Made by a program: the position numbers and the translations under genes. DNA of 64,000 bases from Thermococcus profundus (lineage in GTDB: Archaea; Methanobacteriota_B; Thermococci; Thermococcales; Thermococcaceae), in NCBI RefSeq assembly GCF_002214585.1, contig NZ_CP014862.1, positions 248,001 to 312,000 on the forward strand, written 5' to 3'. Under the pieces are notes generated by a model, which was given only the letters and a program-made list of their open reading frames with translations, was not told where the DNA came from and did not search any database. Shown here piece by piece: positions 16,170 through 24,383 of the stretch; the stretch's first letter is position 1; every line of letters begins with the position of its first letter.

Positions 16170-16801
16170 GGTACGACATAGCCAGCTACATCTACGAGCC
16201 GATAAACACGCTCCTCGAAGTCCCTACGGGGATACGGAAGGCGAGAAGGGAACTCATCAGGAGGGCCAGGGGTAAGGTTATTGAGCTGGGTGTTGGAACG
16301 GGCCTGAACCTTCCGTTCTATCCAGAAGGCGTTGAAGTCGTCGGGATAGATATCAGCGAGAAGATGCTCGAGAAGGCCAGGAAAAAGCGTTCGAAGGCGA
16401 AGGTTTCGCTTATGAAGGCCGATGCACGAAAGTTGCCCTTTCCGGATAACTCCTTTGACACTGCCGTTTCGACTTTCTTTCTCTGTGTTATCCCCGAGAA
16501 GGAGGTAGTTGTTAGGGAAATCCGGAGGGTTCTCAAGTCCGGCGGAGTTCTCCTTGCAATGGAGTGTTCTCCACCTGATAACCTCCTCTTCAGGGCGTTC
16601 CTAAATGGTCTCAGTGCGATAACGAGCAGAATAACTGGGACCAATTTCAGAACCGATATCGGGAAGCTCTTGGTGGAGAACGGGTTTTCAATAGCTAGGG
16701 AGAGAAAGCTCGCCAACGGGGCTGTAAGGGTTTTAACGGCCCTTTCTCAGAAGGAGGAGGAAGGCTATCCTGGGGAAGAACCAGCGGAGCTTCAACGTTG
16801 A
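16166..16801 (+). CDS. Class I SAM-dependent methyltransferase
   Basis: 211 residues. Motif I is VIELGVGTGLNLPF near residue 35, motif II/III VVGIDISEKMLEKA near 55 and ADARKLPFPDNSFD near 85, followed by LKSGGVLLAME. It is most like small UbiE/COQ5- or phospholipid N-methyltransferase-type enzymes; the substrate cannot be read. The start is GTG at 16166, overlapping the preceding stop (GTGA). The last 23 codons overlap the end of the convergent ubiE gene by 69 bases. Confidence 0.8.
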   Translation: MRYDIASYIYEPINTLLEVPTGIRKARRELIRRARGKVIELGVGTGLNLPFYPEGVEVVGIDISEKMLEKARKKRSKAKVSLMKADARKLPFPDNSFDTAVSTFFLCVIPEKEVVVREIRRVLKSGGVLLAMECSPPDNLLFRAFLNGLSAITSRITGTNFRTDIGKLLVENGFSIARERKLANGAVRVLTALSQKEEEGYPGEEPAELQR

Positions 16802-17422
16802 GAACCCAGCGCTTTCAAATTCTCTCGCCAGCTCCTCCGGATGAGGAAACTTCCCTATGGACTCGACGAGATAGGTGTAGGCCTTTTTATTGCCCGTTAT
16901 CAGCCCACCAACGAGAGGAACTACCCTCTCCGTGTAGAACCACGCGAGCTTTCCGAGAACAGAGGGATTCCGCGAAAATTCCAGAACAGCCAAGACTCCG
17001 CCTGGCTTTAAAACCCTGTAAAGCTCTTTAATGGCTCTTTTCCTGTCGGAAAAGTTCCTGACGCCGAAGGCAACTGTTATGAGATCAAAGCTCCCGTCGT
17101 CGAAGGGTATTTTCTCTGCGAATCCAGGAACGAGTTTCGCGAAGGGAACCTTCTTTTTGGCGACTTCAAGCATGTTCTCACTGCAGTCGAGGCCGTAGAA
17201 ATCCCCACTGATGCCTTTCTCTCCGAGCTTCTTCCTGAGACAGCGGAGCATGTCCCCTGTTCCGCAGGCGACGTCAAGAACTTTGATTTTACCAGCCGGC
17301 GGGAGGGCCTTTAACGCCTCTTCGCAGGTTTTCCTCCTCCAGCAGCAGTCGAGGTCGAGGCTTATCAGCCTGTTGGCCAGGTCGTAACGACTGGCTATGC
17401 TGTTAAACAGCTCCCTTACCAA
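16733..17422 (-). CDS. ubiE: UbiE/MenG-type quinone C-methyltransferase
   Basis: 229 residues. The N-terminus LFNSIASRYDLANRLISL is the UbiE/MenG signature, followed by LDVACGTGDMLR near residue 50, GLDCSENMLEVA, GFAEKIPFDDGSFD, and the NFSDR and KPGGVLAVLEFS elements. These enzymes add the ring methyl group in ubiquinone or menaquinone synthesis. I choose TTG at 17422 because GGGAGGGAGGAG lies just upstream and the protein then starts with the normal N-terminus. The frame remains open to 17491 inside the ATPase gene. It overlaps that gene by 20 bases and is the last gene of the long minus-strand operon. Its 3' end overlaps the convergent methyltransferase. Confidence 0.85.
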   Translation of the reverse strand: MVRELFNSIASRYDLANRLISLDLDCCWRRKTCEEALKALPPAGKIKVLDVACGTGDMLRCLRKKLGEKGISGDFYGLDCSENMLEVAKKKVPFAKLVPGFAEKIPFDDGSFDLITVAFGVRNFSDRKRAIKELYRVLKPGGVLAVLEFSRNPSVLGKLAWFYTERVVPLVGGLITGNKKAYTYLVESIGKFPHPEELAREFESAGFSTLKLRWFFPRIAFLLLLRKGR

Positions 17423-18041
17423 GCTCCTCCCTCCCGAGAACTTTCTTAACAAGAGCCGGCCTTCCCGAGAGGACGTAAACCCTGTCGGCAACCCTGAACA
17501 GTTCGTCCAGCTGGTGAGATACTATCAGGAAGGCATTTCCTCTTCCCTTCAGCTCCGAGATGAGAGCTAACAAAGCCTCGATCGAAGCCGTGTCGAGTCC
17601 CGTAAAGGGTTCATCGAGAACCGTAACGTCAGCGTCCATCAGGATGGCCCTTAAGATCGCCGCCTTCCTCCTGTTGCCGCCGCTCACTTCTTTTGGATAG
17701 AGGTCGAGATACCCTTTGAGACCGAGCCTCTCCGCCAGCTCCTCGGGCGAGCAGTCTCTCCCCCTAAACTTCAGCGGGAGGCAGACGTTCTCCCTTATCC
17801 TCTTCCAGGGGAGGAGGTAGTCCTCCTGGTAGGCGACGGCGAGGGTTCCCCTCAAGATCACCTCGCCGGAATCAGGTTTTTCCACACCGGCGATTATCTT
17901 CACGAGGGTGCTTTTTCCCGTCCCGTTCGGCCCGACTATTCCAACTACCTCCCCCCTTTTAACCTCGAGGCTAATCCCGCTGAGTATTAGTTCACCAAAG
18001 GACTTCCTGAGGTTCTTCACCAGTACCAGCGCCTCACCCAC
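17403..18041 (-). CDS. ABC transporter ATPase, NitT/TauT type (putative quinone-precursor importer)
   Basis: 212-residue ATPase. Walker A GPNGTGKST is near residue 38, Q-loop AYQEDYLLPW near 73, signature VSGGNRRKAA near 120, Walker B DADVTVLDEPF near 134 and the switch His in IVSHQLDEL near 170. The AYQxDxLLPW Q-loop is characteristic of the nitrate/sulfonate/taurine group. The start is GTG at 18041, within the permease gene (25-base overlap). It energises the permease at 18017. Substrate is unknown, but its place between UbiA and UbiE suggests an aromatic precursor. Confidence 0.85.
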   Translation of the reverse strand: MGEALVLVKNLRKSFGELILSGISLEVKRGEVVGIVGPNGTGKSTLVKIIAGVEKPDSGEVILRGTLAVAYQEDYLLPWKRIRENVCLPLKFRGRDCSPEELAERLGLKGYLDLYPKEVSGGNRRKAAILRAILMDADVTVLDEPFTGLDTASIEALLALISELKGRGNAFLIVSHQLDELFRVADRVYVLSGRPALVKKVLGREELGKGAV

Positions 18042-18748
18042 AGCTCAAGCCTCCTGAGGATCAACTGGTCGAGGGTTATCATGAGTACTATCAGCAGGAG
18101 CGCCCACGCGAAGACGCCATCCTTGAGCCCCAGATCGTAGGAGTAAACCAGCTGGTAGCCTATTCCCCCAGCGGAGCCAAAGGCCTCAGCAACGACGCTT
18201 ATTCTTAAGGCAATTCCCAGCGCCACCCTGCTGGCTGATACCATCTCAGGAAGCGTTCCTGGGACTATGAAGTGCCAGTAGAGCTGGAGCTTTGAGGGCC
18301 TCGCCAGAACAACCAGCGGGCGGTATTTAGCCAGAAGGTTCTCGCTAGAGCTTATTCCGGCAGAGAGGAGCGCCGGAAAGGCCGCCATCGCCGTGACGAG
18401 GATTGGAGCTATCGGACTCGTAACACCGAATATCATGATGAAGATTATCGTCCAGACAAGGACCGAAACGCTCTGGAGGAAGACGTTTAAAGCCGAGAAG
18501 AAGGCCTTAAGCTCTCCCGAGTAAAGCGACAGGAGTATGGAAAGTCCGACGAGGGCAAAAGCGATGAGAAAGCCAGTAAAGCTGTGATAAAAGGTTAAAA
18601 CTGTGGCGTTCAGGACTTCATTAACTCCAACGCGGGAGTAAAAGCTCAGCGTCTCACCTATGCTAGGTATTAAGGCCGGGTAGAGCTTTCCCAGCAGAAC
18701 CCAGGAAGCCACTGCAAAAATGAAAAGGTAGAGCCAGCCACGTTTCAT
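18017..18748 (-). CDS. ABC transporter permease, NitT/TauT type
   Basis: 243-residue inner-membrane permease with six hydrophobic segments and the EAA-type loop region IVPGTLPEMVSASRVALGIA near residue 165, typical of SsuC/TauC/NrtB. It works with the ATPase at 17403 and the lipoprotein at 18752. The ATG follows GGGGCTGA and begins three bases after the lipoprotein stop. The substrate cannot be seen from the permease. Confidence 0.85.
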   Translation of the reverse strand: MKRGWLYLFIFAVASWVLLGKLYPALIPSIGETLSFYSRVGVNEVLNATVLTFYHSFTGFLIAFALVGLSILLSLYSGELKAFFSALNVFLQSVSVLVWTIIFIMIFGVTSPIAPILVTAMAAFPALLSAGISSSENLLAKYRPLVVLARPSKLQLYWHFIVPGTLPEMVSASRVALGIALRISVVAEAFGSAGGIGYQLVYSYDLGLKDGVFAWALLLIVLMITLDQLILRRLELWVRRWYW

Positions 18749-18751
18749 CTT

Positions 18752-19717
18752 TCAGCCCCTGTAGAAGATGTCCAGTTTCGATGGGTCTTTTTCGAGGTAG
18801 CCTCCGAGGTAGGCCAGCCTCCACTCGGACTTTATGCCCTCTATAAGGTCGTCGTCAAGCTCGTCGTCGTTGACCTCGACTCTGTCGTAGAGGATATCGA
18901 GGGTCTTGGCATCGAGGTGGTAGAGCTTTCCGAGTATCTCCTTGGTCTCGTCCTCGTTCTCCTCCCAGAACTTGGCACTCTTCTTTTGAGCTTTTACGAA
19001 GGCCTTAACGAGGTCTGGATGCTCATCGGCGAAGTCCTTCCTCACGACCCAGACGAGCATTACAGGCTCTCCTTCAACGATGTCCCTATCCTCCGCCTCA
19101 TTCCAGAGGTCTTCGAAGGTCGCTATGACGCTTACATTGCTGGCTATAAGCTCGCTCACTATCGGCTCCCAGATGACGACGGCATCCACATCGTTGAGCG
19201 AGTCCTTTATCGAGCCGGGCGGGACGTTAACAACTGTATAGTCATCGGGCGTTAAGTTGTAGAGGACTTTCATGTAGGCCTGGAAGAGCTTGAAGGTTCC
19301 CGATGCCACAACCGCCCCGATCTTCTTCCCTCTGAGGTCTTCGGGCTTCATCTTCTTTCCGAGTATCGCCTGGTTCTGCATCATGTCAACTGCAACTATC
19401 TCTATCTCAGTCCCCCTCTGAGCAAGCTTTGCCGCCATCTCGGCAGGGATGACAGCAAAGTCCGTCTCGCCCTTCGCGAGGGCCGCTATTATGTCCGGCG
19501 TCTTCCCGAGGCGGAGAACCTGGACTCTAAAGCCGTTCTCCCTGTCGAAGCCCTTAGCCTCCATGATGTCGAGGGTGCTTATTCCTCCCATGAGCGTCGC
19601 GGCCCTAACTGTTGGGAGCTCAGTTGTCGTGCCTGTTGAGGCCTTTTCATTCGAGCCAACACATCCAGCGGTTAGGACGACCATTCCAACGAGTAGAAGG
19701 GCGAGCCATTTCCTCAT
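18752..19717 (-). CDS. NMT1/TauA-like substrate-binding lipoprotein
   Basis: 321 residues. A signal peptide ends in the lipobox LTAGC (Cys at about 19) followed by a Ser/Thr-rich linker; the rest is a type-2 periplasmic-binding fold of the NitT/TauT group (ATLMGGISTLDIMEAKGF, GETDFAVIPAEMAA, VVIWEPIVSEL). Lipid anchoring places it outside the cytoplasmic membrane. The ATG follows GGAGGTGGT and abuts the ubiA stop. The same fold is used by the menaquinone-pathway enzymes MqnA and MqnD, but those lack a lipoprotein signal, so I read this as a transporter component. Confidence 0.85.
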   Translation of the reverse strand: MRKWLALLLVGMVVLTAGCVGSNEKASTGTTTELPTVRAATLMGGISTLDIMEAKGFDRENGFRVQVLRLGKTPDIIAALAKGETDFAVIPAEMAAKLAQRGTEIEIVAVDMMQNQAILGKKMKPEDLRGKKIGAVVASGTFKLFQAYMKVLYNLTPDDYTVVNVPPGSIKDSLNDVDAVVIWEPIVSELIASNVSVIATFEDLWNEAEDRDIVEGEPVMLVWVVRKDFADEHPDLVKAFVKAQKKSAKFWEENEDETKEILGKLYHLDAKTLDILYDRVEVNDDELDDDLIEGIKSEWRLAYLGGYLEKDPSKLDIFYRG

Positions 19718-20626
19718 TCAACCACCTCCGTAGAGCTTTACCAGGACGTCGGCTATGGCGGCAAGCGTTAGTATCAGCCCGATTGGGATGTTGAGGTTGA
19801 ACGCCTTTGGCACGTTCTCAAGGTCCCTCCAGACGATGACGTTCTCGTAGATGATGAGCGCGCTCCCTATAAGCCAGCCAAGGGCGTAGATCCACCCAAG
19901 ATTATAGAGCGGAATCGCCAGACCGAAGAAGGCTATTGCTATGAGATGGAAGATAAAAGCTATCTTGAGTGCTTTCTCAATGCCAAACCTTGCTGGTATA
20001 CTTCCGACGCCGTGCTTTACGTCGAACTCGTAGTCCATTATCGCGTAGATCGTGTCAAATCCAGCCACCCAGAAGAGAACTCCAAAGAAGAACGCCCAGG
20101 GAACCCTTTCGAGGAGGACCAGCAGGTTGGCCTCGTCTCCGCCAGCCGCTATCGTCCCAGCGGTGACAGCTAAAGCGAGGGTAAGGCCTAGATGTAGGTG
20201 CGGAAAGCTGTGCTTCCTCTTCGCTCCTGAATAGCTCATGGCTATTATCCATGGAATCGGGCTTAAGACAGCGGTCCAGAAGTTGAGGAGGACGGCTGAA
20301 ACGAAGTAGAGGCTCGAGCCGACAACGACAAGCCACCAGGCGTCGCTTATCCTAACGGCTCCCTTAATCAGCGGTCTGTTCCACGTCCTCGGGTTCTGGC
20401 TGTCTATGTCGAGGTCGGCAATGTTGTTGTAGGCCATCGTTGCCGTTCTGAGGCCGAGAAGGGCTAGACTCATCCAGATGATCTCCCAGAGGGTAACCTT
20501 AAAGCCGCTCAAAAATGCTCCGACGTAGGCATACGGTAAGCTGAAAAGGGTATGCTCTATCCTGACTAGCCTCATCAATGCATGGAACCTACTGGCTTTG
20601 CCCACCTCTCCGGGATCGAAGGCCAT
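19718..20626 (-). CDS. ubiA: UbiA-family aromatic prenyltransferase
   Basis: 302-residue integral membrane enzyme with about eight or nine hydrophobic segments. It transfers a polyprenyl chain to an aromatic acid. Both Asp-rich motifs are present: NNIADLDID near residue 77 and DTIYAIMDYEFD near 195; the DxxYAxxDxxxD form is that of 4-hydroxybenzoate/menaquinone-type (UbiA, MqnP) enzymes rather than of the archaeal lipid GGGP synthase. ATG 20626 follows CGGTGA inside the ubiD end, one base after its stop. The frame continues to 20701 inside ubiD and is discarded. The likely chain donor is the product of the synthase at 34473. Confidence 0.88.
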   Translation of the reverse strand: MAFDPGEVGKASRFHALMRLVRIEHTLFSLPYAYVGAFLSGFKVTLWEIIWMSLALLGLRTATMAYNNIADLDIDSQNPRTWNRPLIKGAVRISDAWWLVVVGSSLYFVSAVLLNFWTAVLSPIPWIIAMSYSGAKRKHSFPHLHLGLTLALAVTAGTIAAGGDEANLLVLLERVPWAFFFGVLFWVAGFDTIYAIMDYEFDVKHGVGSIPARFGIEKALKIAFIFHLIAIAFFGLAIPLYNLGWIYALGWLIGSALIIYENVIVWRDLENVPKAFNLNIPIGLILTLAAIADVLVKLYGGG

Positions 20627-20627
20627 T

Positions 20628-22073
20628 TCACTCACCGAGGTACTTTTTGAAGAGTCCTTCAAGCCTTTTGAGCACTTGGGGGTCTTCCTCCACTTCCTCA
20701 ACGACCCTCCCGTTCATTTCCTCCGGGAGTTTTCTGGTGGCATCTATACCGAGCTTGCTTCCGAGCGGCGGGTTTGGAACGGCCGGATCGAGGGCATCGG
20801 TGTGGGCGTTCGGGATAACTAAAACGTCCCTCTGCGGGTCAACGAAGGAAGCTATCGCCCAGATAACTTGGTTGATGTCGTGTGGGTTGATGTCCTCGCT
20901 GACGACCACTATAACCTTAGTAAGTGCGGCCTGTCCGGTTCCCCAGAGGGCATTGAGGACTTTCTTCCCATGCCCAGGGTAGCGCTTCTTTATAGAGACT
21001 ATTGCGATACCTTGAAAGACGCCGTACTCCGGGAAGTTTACATCCACGACCTCCGGGAGGATCATTTTCATCATGGGAAGGAAGATCCTCTCGATAGCCT
21101 TTCCAATGACTGCATCCTCCAGTGGGGGCTTTCCGACGACTGAACCATAGTATATCGGGTCGTCGCGGTAGTAAACCCTCTCGGCGTGGAAAACAGGGTA
21201 AAGCTCGTTCCTCTCTGCTGGCTTGTCGTAGAAGCCGAAGTGGTCCCCGAAGGGACCCTCCTCGTGGAGCTCTTTAACATCAACGTAGCCCTCTATCACC
21301 GCTTCCGCGTTGGCCGGAACTAAAACTCCGTTGGGCAGGCGGTAGAGTTCGAGGCCCTTCCCGCGGACGAATCCAGCAAAGAGGAGCTTGTCGAGCGGGT
21401 AAGGAACCGGTGAGACCGCCGTTAATAGAGTCCCTATGTCCGAGCCGATGGCTATCGCCACGGGCATCTTTCCGCCGTTCTTCTCTATATAATCCCGCCA
21501 TGCCTGACTTCCGCGCTTGTGTATCTGCCAGTGGAGAACAGCTCTCTCGCCGTCGAGGAGCATCACCCTGTAAACGCTTATCGAGTTCACTTCCTTTGGA
21601 TCGGAGAAGCAGACGAGGGGATAGGTGAGATACCTTCCAGCGTCCCTAGGCCAGGTTTTAAAAGCGGGAATAAAGTCGAGCGGGTTGTCTTCAATAACGT
21701 TCTTCGTGAATTCAGCCTTCCTCACGACCTTTGGGAGATAAGCGCTCATCTCCTTCAGTCTTCCCAGGGAGGAGAGCTTATCGGAGAAGCCGAGCGGGAG
21801 GCCCTCGAAGAGCTTAAGCGGTCTCTCCCCTATCTCCTCAAGCCTCTCAACGCCGAGAGCATCTTTGAGCGTCTCAACGCCCGTGAAGAGGTTTCCAGCT
21901 ATTCTCCACTCGGGATAGCCCTTAACCCTCTCGAAGAGAACGGCACCAGCCTTCGAGTACATAACCCTCCTCAGAAAGGCCGGTATCTCAAGCTCAGGTG
22001 ATAGCTCTTCCTCTACTCTAATCAGCTCCCCCCGTTTCTCGAGCCAGCTTAAATATTCACGCATGTCCTTCAT
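20628..22073 (-). CDS. ubiD: UbiD-family prenyl-FMN-dependent decarboxylase
   Basis: 481 residues, the normal UbiD length. Visible family features include WPRDAGRYLTYPLV near residue 140, HWQIHKRGSQ near 180, EGPFGDHFGFYD near 277 (with the catalytic-region Glu) and VVSEDINPHDINQV near 395. UbiD enzymes decarboxylate the prenylated aromatic acid in quinone synthesis (UbiD, MqnL), and others act on unrelated aromatic acids. They need prenylated FMN made by UbiX, which is not in this window. The ATG lies three bases after the ABC ATPase stop; MREYLSW at 22064 is an alternative start. Confidence 0.88.
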   Translation of the reverse strand: MKDMREYLSWLEKRGELIRVEEELSPELEIPAFLRRVMYSKAGAVLFERVKGYPEWRIAGNLFTGVETLKDALGVERLEEIGERPLKLFEGLPLGFSDKLSSLGRLKEMSAYLPKVVRKAEFTKNVIEDNPLDFIPAFKTWPRDAGRYLTYPLVCFSDPKEVNSISVYRVMLLDGERAVLHWQIHKRGSQAWRDYIEKNGGKMPVAIAIGSDIGTLLTAVSPVPYPLDKLLFAGFVRGKGLELYRLPNGVLVPANAEAVIEGYVDVKELHEEGPFGDHFGFYDKPAERNELYPVFHAERVYYRDDPIYYGSVVGKPPLEDAVIGKAIERIFLPMMKMILPEVVDVNFPEYGVFQGIAIVSIKKRYPGHGKKVLNALWGTGQAALTKVIVVVSEDINPHDINQVIWAIASFVDPQRDVLVIPNAHTDALDPAVPNPPLGSKLGIDATRKLPEEMNGRVVEEVEEDPQVLKRLEGLFKKYLGE

Positions 22074-22076
22074 CGC

Positions 22077-22841
22077 TCAGACCTCCACCCTCGGCCTTAA
22101 AACCCTTTCACCGGCGCATTCTATAAGCTTCAGCTCCACCCCGTAGGCCTCGCTGAGGAGTCTCTCATCTATAACCTCCTCTGGCTTCCCATTGGCGATT
22201 ATTCTACCACCTTTCATCAGCAGGACCCTGTCCGCGAAAAGCCCGGCTAGATTGGGATCGTGGAGAACCACGAGTGAGCCAACCCCTTCTTTTGTGAGCC
22301 TCTTCACCGTTTGAAGAACCAGAAGGGAATTTTTAAGGTCGAGGTTGCTCGTAGGTTCATCCAAAAGGAGGTATCTTGGCGAGGTCATTAAGGCCCTCGC
22401 AATGAGGAGTAACCTTATCTGTCCGCCGCTCAGCGAAGTGTAGGGCTTTTCAGCGTACTTTTCAAGGCCGAAGAGCCTCAAAAGTTCCATCGCCTTTTCC
22501 CTGTGCTTCTTACTCGGAGCGCCAAAGGGTCCGAGTTCCGGAGTGGCTCCGAGAAGAACAAAGTCAAGGGCCTTGAACGGGAACGTTGGAACGTGGTTCT
22601 GTGGCACAAAGCCGATGAGCTTAGCCTTTTCAGATGGAGAAAGCTCGGCAATGTTCTTCCCATCAACCTCAACCTTCCCCCTCTCCGACTTGAGAAGGCC
22701 AAAAAGGAGCTTGAGGAGGGTGCTCTTTCCTGCCCCGTTCGGGCCTATTATCGCAACTAACTCTCCCTTATCTAGTGTGAGGCTGACGTTTTCAACCGTG
22801 AAATCCCCGTAGGAGAAGTAGAGGCCTTCAGCCCTCAGCAT
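22077..22841 (-). CDS. ABC transporter ATPase, heme/cobalamin/siderophore type
   Basis: 254-residue BtuD/FecE/HmuV-type ATPase. Walker A GPNGAGKST is near residue 34, Q-loop VPQNHVP near 79, signature LSGGQIRLLL near 134, Walker B RYLLLDEPTSNLD near 155 and switch His in VVLHDPN. It pairs with the permease at 23442 and the lipoprotein at 25281. The ATG overlaps the end of the flavodoxin gene by 14 bases. The substrate class of the family is iron-siderophore, heme or cobalamin. The porphyrin-enzyme neighbours favour a tetrapyrrole. Confidence 0.87.
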   Translation of the reverse strand: MLRAEGLYFSYGDFTVENVSLTLDKGELVAIIGPNGAGKSTLLKLLFGLLKSERGKVEVDGKNIAELSPSEKAKLIGFVPQNHVPTFPFKALDFVLLGATPELGPFGAPSKKHREKAMELLRLFGLEKYAEKPYTSLSGGQIRLLLIARALMTSPRYLLLDEPTSNLDLKNSLLVLQTVKRLTKEGVGSLVVLHDPNLAGLFADRVLLMKGGRIIANGKPEEVIDERLLSEAYGVELKLIECAGERVLRPRVEV

Positions 22842-23445
22842 TCCTCTCCAGCTCCCTCATCTTCTCCATGAAATCGAAGTTTCTTACTTTCTCCAGCTCG
22901 CCCCTCCTGAAGTGCTTTCCAAACCAGTCGTAGTAGAGGAGCGTCCTCCTCACGAAGGCCCTGACGTCCTCCTCCCGGTAAAGGCTCTTCCTCTCGAGCT
23001 TCTCACCCAAAGCAAGGTAAAACCTCTCCATCTTTCTTCTGTCCTCCTCGCTCAGCTTCTCCGGCTCTACTTCTCCCCCTATCAGCGTCCCGTAGAAGGG
23101 CGGAACCTCGAAGGCCTCTATCAAGGGCTGTGAATAGGCTATCCCGCCGTGCAGTCTGCCCATGAAGACAGAACCAGCGAGGTGCATCGCAACGAGGAAG
23201 AAGGCCTTGGGAACTTCTTCAAGCTTTTCCTTGTGCCTCTCAACCCACTCCATAAGGTCCCAGTGCGGGCCGTCTCGGTAAACCGGGGCGGCCATTATCA
23301 CGAGGTCGTAGCCTTCTGGGGCAGGGTTATTTTCAACCCTCTTCACGTCAACCTCGTGTCCTTTTTCCCTTAGCAATGAAGCGGTGAGCTTCACAGCCTT
23401 CTCAGTTGAGCCGTATCTCGTTGTATAAACTATCAAAACCCTCAC
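22828..23445 (-). CDS. Flavodoxin-type, HemG-like protein (putative porphyrinogen oxidase)
   Basis: 205 residues. The N-terminal flavodoxin domain opens VRVLIVYTTRYGSTEKA, the FMN-binding loop, and has YDLVIMAAPVYRDGPHWDL near residue 50 and AMHLAGSVFMGRLHGG near 90. This overall form, a long-chain flavodoxin with a C-terminal helical extension, is that of HemG-type protoporphyrinogen IX oxidase. The start is GTG at 23445, overlapping the permease stop (GTGA); the open frame above it is not coding. The extension after residue 150 (WFGKHFRRGELEKV) is not familiar. A generic flavodoxin role remains possible. Confidence 0.65.
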   Translation of the reverse strand: MRVLIVYTTRYGSTEKAVKLTASLLREKGHEVDVKRVENNPAPEGYDLVIMAAPVYRDGPHWDLMEWVERHKEKLEEVPKAFFLVAMHLAGSVFMGRLHGGIAYSQPLIEAFEVPPFYGTLIGGEVEPEKLSEEDRRKMERFYLALGEKLERKSLYREEDVRAFVRRTLLYYDWFGKHFRRGELEKVRNFDFMEKMRELERNAEG

Positions 23446-24383
23446 TCCCAGGCACCCCCGGTCTTTCTGAGGAGGTAAGCGAAGAACGGAACGCCAACGA
23501 CGGTAGTTATTATTCCCACGGGTATGTCCCCGGGAAGAAGTCTGACTATGACATCCGCCAGAACCATGACCGTTATCCCCATCGAGATGGTAGCAAGAAT
23601 AAGCTTTGAATGCTCCGGGCCGACGAGCATTCTGGCGGTGTGGGGGACGATTAAGCCCACCCATCCGATTATACCCGTGGAGGATATAACCAGAACCGTC
23701 AGCAGGGCGGAAAGGAAAACGAAGGTTCCTCTCCACAGCGGGACGTTCACTCCAAGGAGTTCCGCCTCATCACCCAGGCTCATGACGTTGAGCCTGAAGC
23801 GGAGGAAATAAAGGAGTATCGCGAGAACAACAACTCCAGGAAGAGAATAGTCAACGGTTCTCCAAGAGACGTTTGATAAACTGCCCATGAGCCAGACTAC
23901 CAGACCTGAAAGGCTCTCGCTCGAGAGGAGAAGCTCTAGGAGAGCCAGAAGGGCGGAGAAAAGCGAGGTGACTATTATGCCAGCGAGAACCAGCGAGACC
24001 GTTGAGACCCTACCGTTGACCCTCGCGAGGGAATAAGCGATGAAAACCGCCAGAAGGCCGAAGACCAGTGCAACTGGAGCGATCCCAGCCATCGGGAGGA
24101 AGGAAACTGCTAGAGCGGCCCCGAGGGCAACCCCCGAGGAGACGCCGAGGATGTAGGTGTCCACCAGCGGGTTCCTGAAAACGGCCTGGAGAATCATCCC
24201 GCCCAGACCGAGGGCCATTCCGGCCGAGATTCCCATCAAAGTCCTCGGAAGCCTGATGTTCCAGATAATCCTTTTTCCAAGCTGGTCAAGGTGGAGAGGA
24301 TTAGTCGGATAACTCCCCACGAAGATTCCGAGGAAAACTGCAACCACTGGAAAGATAAGCAGGAGGATAAGGCCCTTCCTCAT
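23442..24383 (-). CDS. FecCD/BtuC-family ABC transporter permease
   Basis: 313-residue membrane permease with about nine or ten segments. Hallmarks are RLPRTLMGISAGMALGLGG near residue 45 and NPLVDTYILGVSSG near 72, plus GWVGLIVPHTARMLVG near 240. It forms a dimer carrying heme, cobalamin or iron-siderophore through the membrane. The ATG overlaps the preceding stop (ATGA). It is shorter than the permease of the second iron-type system at 45069 but has the core intact. Confidence 0.88.
   Translation of the reverse strand: MRKGLILLLIFPVVAVFLGIFVGSYPTNPLHLDQLGKRIIWNIRLPRTLMGISAGMALGLGGMILQAVFRNPLVDTYILGVSSGVALGAALAVSFLPMAGIAPVALVFGLLAVFIAYSLARVNGRVSTVSLVLAGIIVTSLFSALLALLELLLSSESLSGLVVWLMGSLSNVSWRTVDYSLPGVVVLAILLYFLRFRLNVMSLGDEAELLGVNVPLWRGTFVFLSALLTVLVISSTGIIGWVGLIVPHTARMLVGPEHSKLILATISMGITVMVLADVIVRLLPGDIPVGIITTVVGVPFFAYLLRKTGGAWE

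Noticed and set aside
18752-19717. The lipoprotein as a menaquinone enzyme MqnA/MqnD
   Set aside because: It has a clear lipobox and is followed by a permease and ATPase, so a transporter is the better reading.
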